DNA of 64,000 nt from Petrolisthes cinctipes (lineage: Eukaryota > Arthropoda > Malacostraca > Decapoda > Porcellanidae): the NCBI GenBank assembly GCA_033782935.1, contig JAWQEG010000506.1, positions 930,001-994,000 on the forward strand, read 5' to 3'. The notes beneath the pieces are model-generated. The model was given only the letters and a program-made list of their open reading frames with translations. It did not search any database and was not told the DNA's origin. Each line of letters opens with the position of its first letter. Position 1 is the stretch's first letter. This document shows positions 49,690-61,451 of this stretch, one piece after another. Both the position numbers and the translations under genes were made by a program.

Positions 49690-50431
49690 CCTGCCTCTTC
49701 ATTGTAAGGGCCACTCCCCGTCCAGTCCCTCTTATTACGCACCATATACGGACGCCTACCCAAGGGGCCAGAAAAAGTACCTAAGTTTTTCAAGGACTTG
49801 CCACCCTTTTGTTACGATAAACCATTTCCCCCTGCCCTACAGACAACCCCCTTCCTTCAACGCTCCCTTCACACTGTGGCCTTTCTTTCATCCTCACACT
49901 TCCCACATCCGAACCCATTCTTCTCTTCACCATTCTATCCTCCTCCATTCTCTCCACATGTCCAAACCGTGCATCATAAGATAGTGCTCTGTTCTGCGCG
50001 GCCGGTTAACTATCTCAAAACGCCTGTCCTTCTTCTCACTTCCTCATTACTGACTCTGTATATCCGAATCACACTACACATGCTCCTCAGATACCTCATC
50101 TCTACTACGTTCAACATTCTCTTCTCCCGTACCCTCATATTCCATGTTTCAGGTCCTTACAGCGTAATGGGCAATGCTATCCCTTTATGTAACCTTCTAT
50201 TTACGTCCATTATATAAGTGACCTACAGCCTAACATCCTATTCATTCCTCCTAACATCATCCCTACTTCATTTATCCTAGATTTCACCGCTAACTCTATA
50301 TTTTTACCATCCACCATATAATTCGTCCATAAATATTTAAAACACTGTACCTTCTCCAATAGTTCACCATCCAGCATCATATTCATCCTTCTACCTTCTG
50401 ATCTCGGCTTCTCTTCCGAACATTCGGTCAC
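49690..50431 (-). pseudogene. RTE-like LINE reverse transcriptase, 3' relic
   Basis: The minus-strand translation shows GRRMNMMLDGELLEKVQCFK near 50,370, then YLWTNYMVDG and AVKSRINEVGMMLGGMNR. This region follows the RT catalytic box in LINEs common in crustacean genomes. After a stop the similarity continues in other frames toward 49,870 (GIALPITLYGPETWN). Several stops are present and the 5' part is absent, so it is a dead fragment. Confidence 0.8.
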
Positions 50432-50625
50432 AGTTCCCTACCTGAAATGTCTCTTCCAAACTCAGACCACTACCCATGCATCACTCTAGCATTCGCCTCC
50501 CTTACCACAACGTCCATAATAATATTAAATAATTATAAATATTATTAACTAAACATAATATAACGGTGTAAAGTCGAAAATAAAATAACTGATGGAAGAA
50601 ATGTGTTTTGAATCAACTCACTCAC

Positions 50626-50788
50626 CTGCAGAAGTAAACGACAGGAGGACGAATCCCCCACTGACCATGAGACCTCCCACGACCCTGGTGAAGGCGAGAC
50701 CCAGATGGTGAAGGGCGTACCCCACCAGGATCCCAGGGATGGAGTACAGGACGCAAGCCACGGTATAAATCAGGGCAAACTTCTCATC
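50626..50788 (-). CDS. SLC43-like transporter exon (about TM2 and loop)
   Basis: Minus-strand exon beginning DEKFALIYTVACVLYSIPGI, then LVGYALHHLGLAFTRVVGG and a hydrophobic segment ending FTSA before a CAG/GTGAG donor. SLC43 proteins carry the matching DEMFNLxFT segment followed by a helix, G-x-L-x-D-R/H-x-G, R, V-R-L-x-G. Here the major facilitator loop Asp is replaced by His/Gly. It starts in phase 0, matching the end of the first exon. A MITE end begins 11 nt upstream of the acceptor. Confidence 0.75.
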
Positions 50789-50799
50789 CTGACCAATGT

Positions 50800-50965
50800 T
50801 TAAGGAGAGATTCTCTTGTTGGTAAATTGGAAGGCTACTGTTTCCTCCAAACTATGCCAGAAAACAGACGCTTCATCAATATTATTAATAGGGGATCTGT
50901 TGTTTCTTGGCATAGTTTGGAGGAATCACAGACCTTCCAATTCACCAACAAGAGAATCTCCCCTG
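50800..50965. mobile_element. TTAA-type MITE, foldback copy
   Basis: About 166 bp, almost a perfect palindrome: TTAAGGAGAGATTCTCTTG at the left and the inverse at the right, with the core CCTCCAAACTATGCCAG and its complement. It belongs to the family at 36,671-36,823, although here both halves are arms of one hairpin. Confidence 0.8.
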
Positions 50966-51264
50966 TGGGAGGGAATAGAAGGAAGAGGTGACTGAGTTGT
51001 AGGGAAAGGTATGTATGGATGTGGGAAGGAATAGAAGAACGGGGTGTTTGTATTACATGGAACGGTATGGGAGGGAAAATAAGAACGGGTCATTGTGTTA
51101 TTTGGAAAGGTATATAGGACGGAGGTACAAGAAAGGGTTTTGAGGTTGAATGTAGAGGCATTATAGGAGGGGGAAAAGAAAGGGACGATTGTAATTATGG
51201 ATAAGTATGGAGGAGGGAAGGGAAGAATTCTAATGATTGTGTTTTATGGAAGGTACAGCACTAC
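50966..51264. other. G/A-rich imperfect repeats
   Basis: Loosely repeated GGAAAGGTATG / GGGAGGGAA units about 55-60 bp apart. No coding sequence. Confidence 0.5.
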
Positions 51265-51471
51265 ACTCGCTGACCATAAGATCTAGTCACCCCAGCCGAA
51301 GCCCGAGGTCTGGAGCAGGCGGTTACTGCACAACAGCCCACCCAAATGGAGGCCCATTGGTTTGAGATGTGTGTGGCATCGTGATGGTTTGGGTGGGCTG
51401 TCGTTCAGAAAGAGCCTGCTTCCGATTTCGGGCTTCGACTCAGGTGGGGTAGATTTTATGGTCATGGAGTG
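51265..51471. mobile_element. 207-bp foldback MITE
   Basis: Inverted arms starting CACTCGCTGACCATAAGATC (left), with the inverse at the right, each holding CAGCCCACCCAAA. The arm sequence resembles the TIR of the element at 58,757-60,340 (CACTCGC, CCACCTGAGT, GACAGCCCAC). Confidence 0.75.
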
Positions 51472-51619
51472 AACAAGGGAAAAATAATTTGTTATGGGCA
51501 CAGTTACAACTTGGTAATGATGTATGCAGGAAGTGAAAACAGATGAGCTGCAGATAAACCTGAAGGCACATGGGAAGGATAACCAGTTCTGAGTATGACT
51601 GTAGGAGTATCGTTCCTGA

Positions 51620-51925
51620 ATTTTTTTATTGTTATTATTATTATTGTTATTATTGTTATTATTGTTATTAAAATAGACCAGAGACACAAAGCTGGGAGAG
51701 AATGCAAGCATTCTATCAATCCGCGGACCCCATATTATTATTATTTTTGTTATAATTGTTATTATTGTTATTATTGTTATTGTCATTATTGTTATTATTA
51801 TTATTGTATTATTATGTTATTATTATTATATTATTATTAATATATTAGTATAATATTATTATAGTATTTATATTATTATTATTATATTATTAATATATTA
51901 TTATTATTATTATTATTATTGTTTT
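51620..51925 (+). repeat. (TTATTG)n / (ATT)n microsatellite tracts
   Basis: Two blocks of TTA/TTG trinucleotide repeats separated by about 60 bp of unique sequence. Confidence 0.92.
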
Positions 51926-51989
51926 TTTTTCAACTAGGCCGAGGATTTATTTCGCTATACGGTCCAAACTGATCCCAGTTTAAATGAAC

Positions 51990-52265
51990 CTCCTCTGTTT
52001 TATGGTATGTCATACTATAAATGTCGCAGGCAGTGAGCATTTTAATCTGATGAACTGTCATAACAATATTTGTCACTTATGTTTATTGTATGCTATCTAC
52101 TTATTTGTTTGTTTGTGGTTTGTCATACTCTATATCAAAGGGCAGTATCTTAATATGATGAACTGTCAAAATAATATATATCACATATGCTTATGGTGGA
52201 TAGTATATTATTGTTTGTTTGTTTCAAGTCATGAAATGATAATCCACATAACTACATTTCAGTGA
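51990..52265 (+). repeat. Degenerate tandem duplication, about 115 bp
   Basis: Two diverged copies, each with TGTCATACT, GATGAACTGTCA and TTGTTTGTTTGT in the same order. Confidence 0.65.
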
Positions 52266-52436
52266 CATTATATCATATAGGCTGTATCCTGCACCAGGTT
52301 GAGGACTTATTATGGTTATCTATAGAATGGTAAACTAAATCAGTCCCTCAACTTGGCCACTCATTGCCTTACCTATTGTATCCTTAGTTAGGGAGTCCAA
52401 TGATTGCTGGGAAAATTGAAAAAACAGTAGAGGCCT

Positions 52437-52575
52437 TAATTAAAGGGGGAAGTTTTGTGTTGGTAAATCTGTAACTGAATCCTCCAAACTATTCCAAGCA
52501 ACAGAACACTATTATTTTTGCTCTTCTGGTCCTGTTTCCTGGCATACTTTAGAGGAATCAAGGCACTCCAATGTA
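52437..52575 (+). mobile_element. TTAA-type MITE, left half (interrupted)
   Basis: Matches the intact copy at 36,671 from AGGGGGAAGTTTTGTGTTGG through GGCACTCCAATGTA. It then breaks at the composite insertion. Its missing right end reappears at 60,340-60,361. Confidence 0.75.
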
Positions 52576-53327
52576 TGTACAGCTGGTCACACTCCCGCGA
52601 GGCCCACCCAGCGTTGTCAACGTTGGCCGAGATATTAACTCCGAAACACTAGTAGTGAACTCTGCTGGCTCGAACCATTCACTGGTGGGAGGGAGAAATA
52701 TGGAGGGATTTGAGGAGGGTAGGGGGGGTGCCTATACAAGAGAGGTGAGAAATTATTCTTGGGGAGGTGAAAAATGAGTGGAAGCTTTAATAAAAGTACG
52801 TAAATACACCTGGTTATCAATTATTTATTTACTGACATTCGTGTCAATTATGAACATCATTAAAAATAAGTTTAACATTTTATTATTATGATGTAACACA
52901 AAAACGTAGTGGTAACATTATTGTATACTTTATTCGTATTGTATTCAATGGTTATTATCAAGTACTAAATGCTGAAAAATACTTACACAATAACTGAATA
53001 AGAATTATGAACCAGAATGCTCTTTATTAAATGAAGCAAATGTGAATACCTTTATATTACATGTGTCATGTGTTGATACCACTAACACACTTCCATTTCC
53101 CCCGTATCTACCTAACAGTTTAGAAACGGAGTGTCAAATATCAATCCTCGCTTTGTCCCTCACGTACTAGCAGCATTGTAATATTTTGAATACTCTTTAT
53201 AGCCTATTGTACTGAATTATTGGTATTTTACTATGAATTCCTTCGTATGTCATTTGTCTCTTGGTAACAAAAATTATTATTTGCTCTGCATCTCTCTTCT
53301 CTGTTTGTATCTCTCTTCTCTTTGTGC

Positions 53328-53933
<606 letters not shown>

Positions 53934-54194
53934 CCAGTATACACACACATAACATAATAATGTTAATGACAGAGGTTCTATTGGTTATTAGTTCAAGAGA
54001 AGTAATGTTTATAATTATTTATACATTGTAATAGTTCCATCAAGTAATACATGCGATGCACAGTTAAGGTTTCATCGGACATGTTAATAAAGAAGCTGGC
54101 AACAATTTTCAGCATTTCTTAAAATTAAACTTTATTGAATTCGAGTTAAGGTCTGAAATCCTGTGTTTCCTATCATACAACACCTTCCCAAAAC

Positions 54195-54375
54195 TCACAC
54201 CGTTGTATTTGATGCCATATTGGTCTTTACTGTCTACTGCTATAAGGTTGAAATTAGTGTGACTTTCCATATACACTCTACCACTACTGACACCATTGTA
54301 TTTGATGCCATATTAGTCTTTACTGTCTGCTGCTACAAGGTTGATATTAGTGTGAATCTCCATATACATCCTGCC
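54195..54375 (+). repeat. Tandem duplication, about 93 bp
   Basis: Two copies containing GTATTTGATGCCATATT and GTCTTTACTGTCT. They differ at scattered bases. Confidence 0.8.
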
Positions 54376-54409
54376 TCGTGAACTGACTGACTGCACCACC
54401 TTATTAATA

Positions 54410-54560
54410 AGGCGTCTTCTATTTATGCCAGAGCAACACTGGTCAGGCAACCCGGTTGCTCGAGTCGTCGATTTCGCATCTTCTATTTACGCCAGGCAAC
54501 CCTGGTCACCCCAACCCGGGTTGGTCGGAGGGCAACCCGGAGCAACCCATCTCGATAGCA
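54410..54560 (+). repeat. Tandem repeat with CAACCC/GGGTTG motifs
   Basis: Two copies of a unit starting CTTCTATTTATGCCAG, each followed by CAAC..CTGGTCA and self-complementary GCAACCCGGTTGC-type sequence. Confidence 0.65.
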
Positions 54561-54999
54561 GGGTTACATGGCGGTATCTGGCAACTTTTATGGGTTGCTC
54601 ATCAGCTGATCATACATAAACAATAACTGGCAAGTCCTCTTACAGAATTATATATGATATTTTAGCATAATATGAGACGTTATCTTCAAAATACATAAAG
54701 GAAATATGATTTTGAAGTGGCATGAGTACCCTAATCAGTAGCATTTGAGGGAAATGTCTATTATTTTGTAAAACCAGCCAACTCAACAGGATGGTGCTGG
54801 ACTGAAGTACAGAAGAGTCCTGTGACTGCAGTTTTTCCTCGAAAATATCAGCCTGACATGTTATAGAAATTGTTGATTGAAATACTGGACACCAAAGTGT
54901 GGATAGAGTAACCAGGAAATATTATTGAAAGATGTGCCACTTTTTTATATCTCTGATTTGTATTCCATTATTTTTATGATGAAATTAAAGGGTACCAGT

Positions 55000-55170
55000 G
55001 CATTTTGACCATGCTTGACCCACTAACTTAACATAAAAGGCTCCACACACTGTCGTTTGTCCAAGTAAAGTCCCAGTAGTCTGCCTTTGTTAGATCTTGG
55101 TAATTTACCCAGGTTAGGTCCCAGTAATTTGGTCAAGTCCAGTTCAGTTAGCTTGGGTTAAGTCTGGCTG
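55000..55170 (+). repeat. GGTTAGGTCCCAGTAAT-type repeat
   Basis: Loosely repeated segments with TTAGGTC and CAGTAATTT. A related stretch lies at about 56,485-56,670. Confidence 0.5.
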
Positions 55171-55419
55171 ATTCAAGAACAGAAAAATATTAAATATTTT
55201 ATGGATTGCTTACCAATATTACCCATCAAACTTCAAACAAGTAGACCCTGGGATTATTTAAATGTCCAAAATTGTTTCGGTAAAATGATATATTCCATAT
55301 ATTTTGCTCTACTTAAAGTAGTACTTTTGAGGTGTTTCTGTGTTAAATTTTTAAAAACCTATATATTACCCATAGGGTTGTTCTTATGAAGCTTGTTCCA
55401 GCCACAATAGCTATGCTGC

Positions 55420-55830
55420 AATAGGAACATGTGTGTTGGAACCAGCTTATCAAAAACCCGATTTGGACCCTGGTGTGCCATTACCTCTCATACCATCACC
55501 TGCTGTACCATCATCAGTGAATATACAGCCACCTACAACAGCTCCAATTCCCCCAACAACAGAAGCAAGTGCTTCCACTGGTACTTCACAACAAGGGACT
55601 GTGCCATCACATCAACTGTGGGTAGTAGGTGGAGGTTAACTTCCACCATCCCATAATACTGAAGTGAGAAAGCTACTCACTTAAGAAATAGACCTACTTA
55701 AAGAAAATATTCAAGTGGTCAAAGATAGTGAAGCCAGCAGGGCAGACCATAGGAAGGAACTTATAAAAGAATTGCAAAGATTTAATGAAAATTATGAAAA
55801 ATTATGAAAACATGAATCTGACAGTGAAGG
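55420..55830 (+). pseudogene. Relic of a transposon Myb/SANT-type accessory protein
   Basis: A 68-codon open stretch with a proline/serine/threonine-rich sequence (PSSVNIQPPTTAPIPP) ends in a stop at about 55,637-55,639. It is followed in shifted frame by a charged, coiled-coil-like stretch (EIDLLKENIQVVKDSEASRA, then ELIKELQRFNENYE). This architecture matches the C-terminal half of Myb/SANT-like proteins of DNA transposons, such as the one at 17,454-20,379. No DNA-binding domain was found upstream. The assignment rests on composition and layout. Confidence 0.45.
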
Positions 55831-57079
55831 ACTGTATATATACTAGTTTATTCTGAATGGCCCTAGTTTGTGTTGTATTTTTTATGTACTGTATTGATTT
55901 ATACTGGCCCTAGTTGCTGGTTTATTGTCACAAGAAAATACTGTATCTAGAATTTTAAGTTGTTAAATTGATTCAGTTTTATGTTGTGTAGTGTGTGTGT
56001 GTGTTGGACTGGAGTAGGGAACCTGGTGAACCTAATTATATTATTTGTCTAGAGATCAGATGTTAGGGCAGGGGATATCCTTTTCAACAGATCCCCATTC
56101 TTGTAGTAATTTATTGTTTGTTCAGGGTCTTTTTAATTTTCAAGTGATTTCCTTTTCTTTTCTCATAACTTCCAGAATGGATTTTGTTATTTTTAAATTT
56201 TCCTTTAAATAACCGGTTTCCTGTTATGCTTTCCCTATCTACCCTGAACTCCATTTACCATTTGGTTTCCCACAGTCCCAGAGATTAAATATACACAATA
56301 ATAATAACAATCATGTATTTAATTTTAACCTACTTTTACAGAACCATGTTTGCCATAAATGAAATCAACAGTTAAACCTAAATCATTATTTACAGAAGTA
56401 CATTCACTATTGATTAGGTTAATAATCATACTTGTAAGCATGCTCAAGTTTTTCTGGTATTTATTGAAAGAATTACAGTTTTATAGCAGTGTTGCCAGAT
56501 CCGGCTAGGTCCTAGTATTTTGCCCCGGTCATTTCCTGTACTTTACCACGGTTATTTCCTGGTAGTTTGCTCAGGTTAGGTCCCGGTAATCTGCCCATGT
56601 TAGGTCTCGGTAGTCTGATGCGGTCTAGGTTAGGTTAGGTAAAGTCAGGTAAGGTCAGACTAATTTCAATATGCCCTATCTTGGAAATGGGGCATTTGCG
56701 GAGGAAATGCCATAGAAGAAAATAGTATTAGAATGGTCTAAATAAGAGGGTAAGAAAGGTAGAAAAACCTTACGCAATAACGGTAATTCATTCAATATTT
56801 ACAGATTTTCTTATCGACTCTAGTATGAAAAAAACATAAGTTTCTCCAATTTGTCGGGAATGGTTACTGTCCTAGTTGCAGCCACAAATTATACTCCTTT
56901 CAATTGCAAAGTATAGTCTGCTGCACAGATCCCTGAACAATCTGAGAGTAGCTTTTTAATGAAGCTAACACATGGCCAATGGCTGGCATCAGTCACATTT
57001 CCACTTGTGAAGCCCATAACTACACTATCAACATAATATATATAGGTAGGGAAATACTCGATTTGTCATCAAATTCTGA

Positions 57080-57760
57080 GAGTGCCGAGCATAATGCTGG
57101 GAAAAACTGCTCTGCTGAGTCTTGTGATGCCATCAGGATACCGTGAAGATGCTTCTTCATAACTATGTCATAAGCAGACTGGATTACTGCAATTCCCTAT
57201 ATTATGGTTTGCCAGACTATCGGTTAAGAAAATTGCAAAACGTAATGAACAGAGCAGCAAGATTAATTAAAGGTCTTCCATCTCGTGAAAGGATAACCCC
57301 AGCACTCATTGACTTACATTGGTTACCAATAAAGGCGAGGATTGTGTACAAGATATGTCTTCTAACATTCCGAGCATTAAAATTTGGAAAACCGGAGTAC
57401 TTGATGAATCTTTTAAGAGGTTTTCAAGTAAATACCTCAATGGGACTCAGGCATAGTGATGAGCAATACAGGTTAAATGAGCCAAGGAGTATTCTGACAA
57501 TTGGTTTCAGAGCGTTTGAAAGATGTGCACCAAGGCTCTTTAATGGATTGCCATTAGATGTCCGGATCAGTGAAAATTGCACGATTTTTAAGAAAAGACT
57601 GAAAACACATCTGTTCGCTGAGTGTTACGACACGGATGATATGAGTATTACAAGTGATTATAGTGTTTAGTAATATTGAGAGAGGCCCTGCGGAGCACCA
57701 TCTGCTGGTGGAGCGGGGCATAGAATATCCAACAACAAGTAACAAGTAACACGGGTTGGT
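57080..57760 (+). pseudogene. CR1/L2-like LINE, 3' end
   Basis: The plus-strand frame to the stop at 57,668-57,670 encodes the end of a LINE reverse transcriptase: YVISRLDYCNSLYYGLPDY, the region LQNVMNRAARLIKG, DLHWLPIKARIVYKI and a closing FKKRLKTHLFAE. This C-terminal pattern is shared by CR1/L2-type elements. A short 3' UTR follows, ending in a small tandem repeat (AACAAGTAACAAGTAAC), which is also usual for the group. The catalytic part is absent. Confidence 0.85.
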
Positions 57761-57945
57761 GGTTTTAAATTACACATCTTCAAGTCATCAGGACTGCCAA
57801 CATGTTGGAGAGGGAATGATTTCCACACGCAGTCTTCAATACCCTTACCAGTTTAGTGGTTTTCAACCAATTCATAATCCTCTTCGAGTATTAAAACAAA
57901 TGTGGGTTAACGAGAATAGAGTCAACGTCAGTCTCTAATTGATGT

Positions 57946-57965
57946 GAAAAAAAAAAAAAAAAAAA
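57946..57965 (+). repeat. Poly(A) tract
   Basis: An A run of about 20 nt between the LINE end and the right arm. Confidence 0.9.
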
Positions 57966-58776
57966 CGTTGACAAGCCTGTGGGTGCCAGACGCAATCTCA
58001 CTGGCCTCTGCTCTCAAGAATTTTCTGCCAAAATAAACATTTTAGCCACCTAGAAACAGATGATATACCGAGGGATTCATAGTAAATTACCAAACAGTAC
58101 GTGTTTACTATATTCAATACAACAGGCTATTATTAAAAGAATTCAGAATATTACAAGGCTGCTATCACGTGAGGGATAATGAGAGCCTTGATATTTGACA
58201 CTCCGTTTCTAAACTGTTAGGTAGATACGGGGGAAATGGAAGTGTGTTAGTGGTATCAACACTTGCCACATGTAATATGAAGGTATTCCCATTTGCTTCA
58301 TTTAATAAAGAACATTCTGGTTCATAATTCTTATTCAGTTATTGTGTAAGTATTTTTCAGCATTTAGTACTTGATAATAACCATTGAATACAATACGAAT
58401 AAAGTATACAATAATGTTACCACTACGTTTTTGTGTTACATCATAATAATAAAATGTTAAACTTATTTTTAATGATGTTCATAATTGACACGAATGTCAG
58501 TAAATAAATAATTGATAACCAGGTGTATTTACGTACTTTTATTAAAGCTTCCACTCATTTTTCACCTCCCCAAGAATAATTTCTCACCTCTCTTGTATAG
58601 GCACCCCCCCTACCCTCCTCAAATCCCTCCATATTTCTCCCTCCCACCAGTGAATGGTTCAAGCCAGCAGAGTTCACTACTAGTGTTTCGGAGTTAATAT
58701 CTCGGCCAACGTTGACAACGCTGGGTGGGCCTCGCGGGAGTGTGACCAGCTGTACACTCGCGCACCACAGTCTCTA

Positions 58777-58850
58777 GCCCAAGGCCGCTTGAAGACTCTT
58801 CAAGCGGCCTTGGGAAGACCTACTCTTCAAGCGGCCTTGCTCTAGCCCAC
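58777..58850. repeat. Hairpin-forming palindrome inserted in a TIR
   Basis: AAGGCCGCTTGAAG, then its inverse CTTCAAGCGGCCTT, then CTTCAAGCGGCCTT again, flanked by a repeated CTCTAGCCC. The palindrome interrupts the TIR at a point where the right TIR is continuous. Confidence 0.8.
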
Positions 58851-59202
58851 CTGAGTTTGGGCCGGAGATATGGCTCGGATCCTTTCTGGACGACAGCCCA
58901 CTCAAACTATTGAGATGCCACACAAGCACGAACATACGTTTCGAACCGATACAAGCTTGACTCCCTGTTTGACATGTATAATTAATTGTTTTTTAAGGCT
59001 ACGCAATCATATTTTGGCTGTGTGAATGACATTTATGGTTATAACTATTGCAATATACTATCCTCTTAATTTATAATGAACTAGCACACGAAAGAATATT
59101 GCCAGAGGATTCATGAAATCACTAATTAAACAACACACTTCAAATCAGCAAGTGAACTCAGAGGTTTATTCGGCGCACGCGAGCTGTGTGTCTATATTGT
59201 GC

Positions 59203-59204
<2 letters not shown>

Positions 59205-59243
<39 letters not shown>
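59205..59243 (+). repeat. (GA)n microsatellite
   Basis: About 19 GA units. Confidence 0.95.
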
Positions 59244-59244
<1 letters not shown>

Positions 59245-60339
59245 CATCAGACAATATCTATTCACCTCTGTTGCCGTCTAAGCACAGTGGCTAAAAATAA
59301 TGATGGTTCCACCGTAACATAGTGACCAATAATGTAAGGATGACCAAACACAATTTAAAATATATACAGTATAGAGCTATAACAAACAACAATATCCTAC
59401 ACATTAATCAACTGACATTTTATACGTTCTCAATATTATCTTCCAATAATTCCATCTTTTCATACGGAGAGGAGGCACACTGCTGGTGTTTCGGAGTCAC
59501 ACACGCAATATTCTTCAAGTTCATTTTCATGTTAATCTCACCTTACTTTTGTTAATGTTAATCAGCCAAAGCATGGATACATAGGGGACTGTAATTACTG
59601 CATATTGATATAAAAATTAAATTTCACTGCATGCCATTGTCATACAAATACGGTGTTATCTCATTATCAAACGCTCGGCCTATACAACAATGTCGATTTT
59701 ATTTAATGTGAAGTAATAAATAATATCTGAAAAGCAACGCCATTTTAATCAGATCACACACGGCAGAATGACTGAAAGAAGGAAGAATGAGTGTGAGGAA
59801 AACACTGAGCTTCAGGACGAGTCACTATCATCTAAATAAACTTTCAAAAAAAAAAAAAAAAATCGTTCTAGATCATTATACAAAATACATAAGATTAATC
59901 ACGTTAAGGAAACAATTTCTGAGGAAGAATCTTGATGTTACAGTAGGCTACACACCCACACACACACACACACACACTGAATACCTGTTTGTTCACAGGG
60001 TGGTATGGAAGTGCTTCGTTTTAATTGTAATTCTTGAAAGCTTATTGGTATATTCTTTTGTGTCCCTCTTTCATGCAAATATTTGAGGAATTAAAATGCA
60101 GTAATGAAATATATTGATTTTTGCAGCCAAAATACTATTGTATAGTATAACCACAGAAAGAGTTGTATATAAGGTTTACATGACACAGTGAGTCAGACCC
60201 CTTTTCAATTTTTCGAAGCATTTCTGTTGGTGCAGGTCTGACCTTGTGATAGTTTCAGTGGGCTGTCGTCTAGAAAGGATCCGAGGCATATCGCCGCCCC
60301 AAACTCAGGTGGGCTAGAGATTGTGGTGCGCGAGTGTAC

Positions 60340-60361
60340 CAAAAAAGAATTACCACCTTAA
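60340..60361 (+). mobile_element. TTAA-type MITE, right end (detached)
   Basis: AAAGAATTACCACCTTAA matches the right end of the copy at 36,671-36,823 and completes the half copy at 52,437-52,575. The composite insertion lies between them. Confidence 0.7.
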
Positions 60362-60620
60362 GGGGAGATTCTCTTATTGGCGAATTGGAAGGTCTGGGAT
60401 TCCTCCAAAATATGCCACGAAACGAACGACCCTAATGTTACTTTAATAATGAGGGATCTACTTCGGGGCATAGTTTGGAGGAAATAGTAGCCCATTTATA
60501 TACCCTCAAAAGAATCTCTTGTTAAGTAAATAATTCCCTTTTGGTAGTACATTGGAGCACCTTAATTAATTCCTCCAAAGTATGCCAGGAAACACAACCA
60601 GATGAACACTAATAAATGGT
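60358..60620. mobile_element. TTAA-type MITE copies, degenerate
   Basis: Starts TTAAGGGGAGATTCTCTTAT. The core CCTCCAAAATATGCCA and its complement follow, then a second partial unit with TTCCTCCAAAGTATGCCAGG at about 60,570. At least two copies appear fused, sharing a TTAA with the detached end just upstream. Confidence 0.65.
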
Positions 60621-60899
60621 GGTCTGTTGCTAGGAATATAATTAGTTTAGAGGAATCGGTTGCTACACATTATTAAACAACATTTTACTATAATATTATC
60701 CCCTAAAACTACCACTATAACTAATAAACCCCTACTAAATGATAACTAAATTACTACTAAATAATAACTACTAAAAAATTAAAAAAAAAAGGATTACTAC
60801 TATATTACTACTATATACAAATAACTATTAAATGATAACTAATTCGCCTACTACCTAATGAAAAAAAATATATATATAATAAACATAAGTAAAACTCAC

Positions 60900-61184
60900 C
60901 TCATTGGCAGTAGTAGCAGGAGGCAAAAGGTCCCCATGGTCGTTGGAGAAAGTCGTAGTGTGGTTAATGTTGTTTTTATTGCCACCATCATCAAAGGGAT
61001 AATATTGGAGGCAGAGGTTACCGTAGACGCCCTGTAACTTCAACACGTGTACGAGGGAGGGCCATCCGAAAATAAGGCCCGACCACAGCATCGTCTCAAT
61101 CATCCCAACCGCGAAGACAAACCAACGCTGGGTCTTTGATACTTTATCCAGGGTCTCGGGTTGACCGCACAGAAACGCCGCCAT
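60900..61184 (-). CDS. SLC43-like transporter exon 1 (N-terminus, TM1)
   Basis: 95 codons from ATG 61,184 to a GAG/GTGAGT donor in phase 0. After a short cytoplasmic start the helix WFVFAVGMIETMLWSGLIFG leads into WPSLVHVLK. The LE/IE-x6-G-x-x-x-G-W-x-S-L pattern is the signature of SLC43 (LAT3/LAT4-type, sodium-independent amino-acid facilitators) at TM1. A hydrophilic extracellular loop with an N-glycosylation sequon (NHT) follows. With the exons at 50,626, 47,338, 36,215 and 35,225 this makes a partial 12-TM transporter. Substrate cannot be told. A (CT)n tract lies about 225 bp upstream. Confidence 0.8.
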
Positions 61185-61405
61185 CCTGTATAGTCACTGC
61201 CGGGTGGATGAATGCCGCTTTAGCCTCTCCTTTACGACGAGGTGGTGGTAGTGGTGGTGGTGGCGTCCTTGTTCCTAGGTACGCTGGTTGGGTTATTTAC
61301 AATTTTACGAGAAGGATGCGTATCGGCAAAAAGTTTTCAACGCATCACAAAAACAGAAGTACTGATTACGTGGAGTGTTGTAGTACGTTCTTGGGTGTAT
61401 TCTTA

Positions 61406-61410
<5 letters not shown>

Positions 61411-61450
<40 letters not shown>
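61411..61450 (+). repeat. (TC)n microsatellite
   Basis: About 20 TC units upstream of SLC43-like exon 1. Confidence 0.95.

Positions 61451-61451
<1 letters not shown>

Larger units (their letters stand above)
58757..60340. mobile_element. 1.58-kb TIR element
   Basis: Inverted ends of about 110 bp: left ACTCGCGCACCACAGTCTCT, right (reverse complement) ACTCGCGCACCACAATCTCT. Both continue through CCACCTGAGTTTGGG, GGATCCTTTCT and GACGACAGCCCACT. The left TIR is split by an inserted hairpin. No transposase is visible; the interior is AT-rich with (GA)n and (AC)n tracts. Confidence 0.8.

Noticed and set aside
52635..52820. 61-codon frame found unchanged at 58,512-58,697
   Set aside because: Identity follows from the inverted arms. 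The peptide is low-complexity with no recognisable domain.
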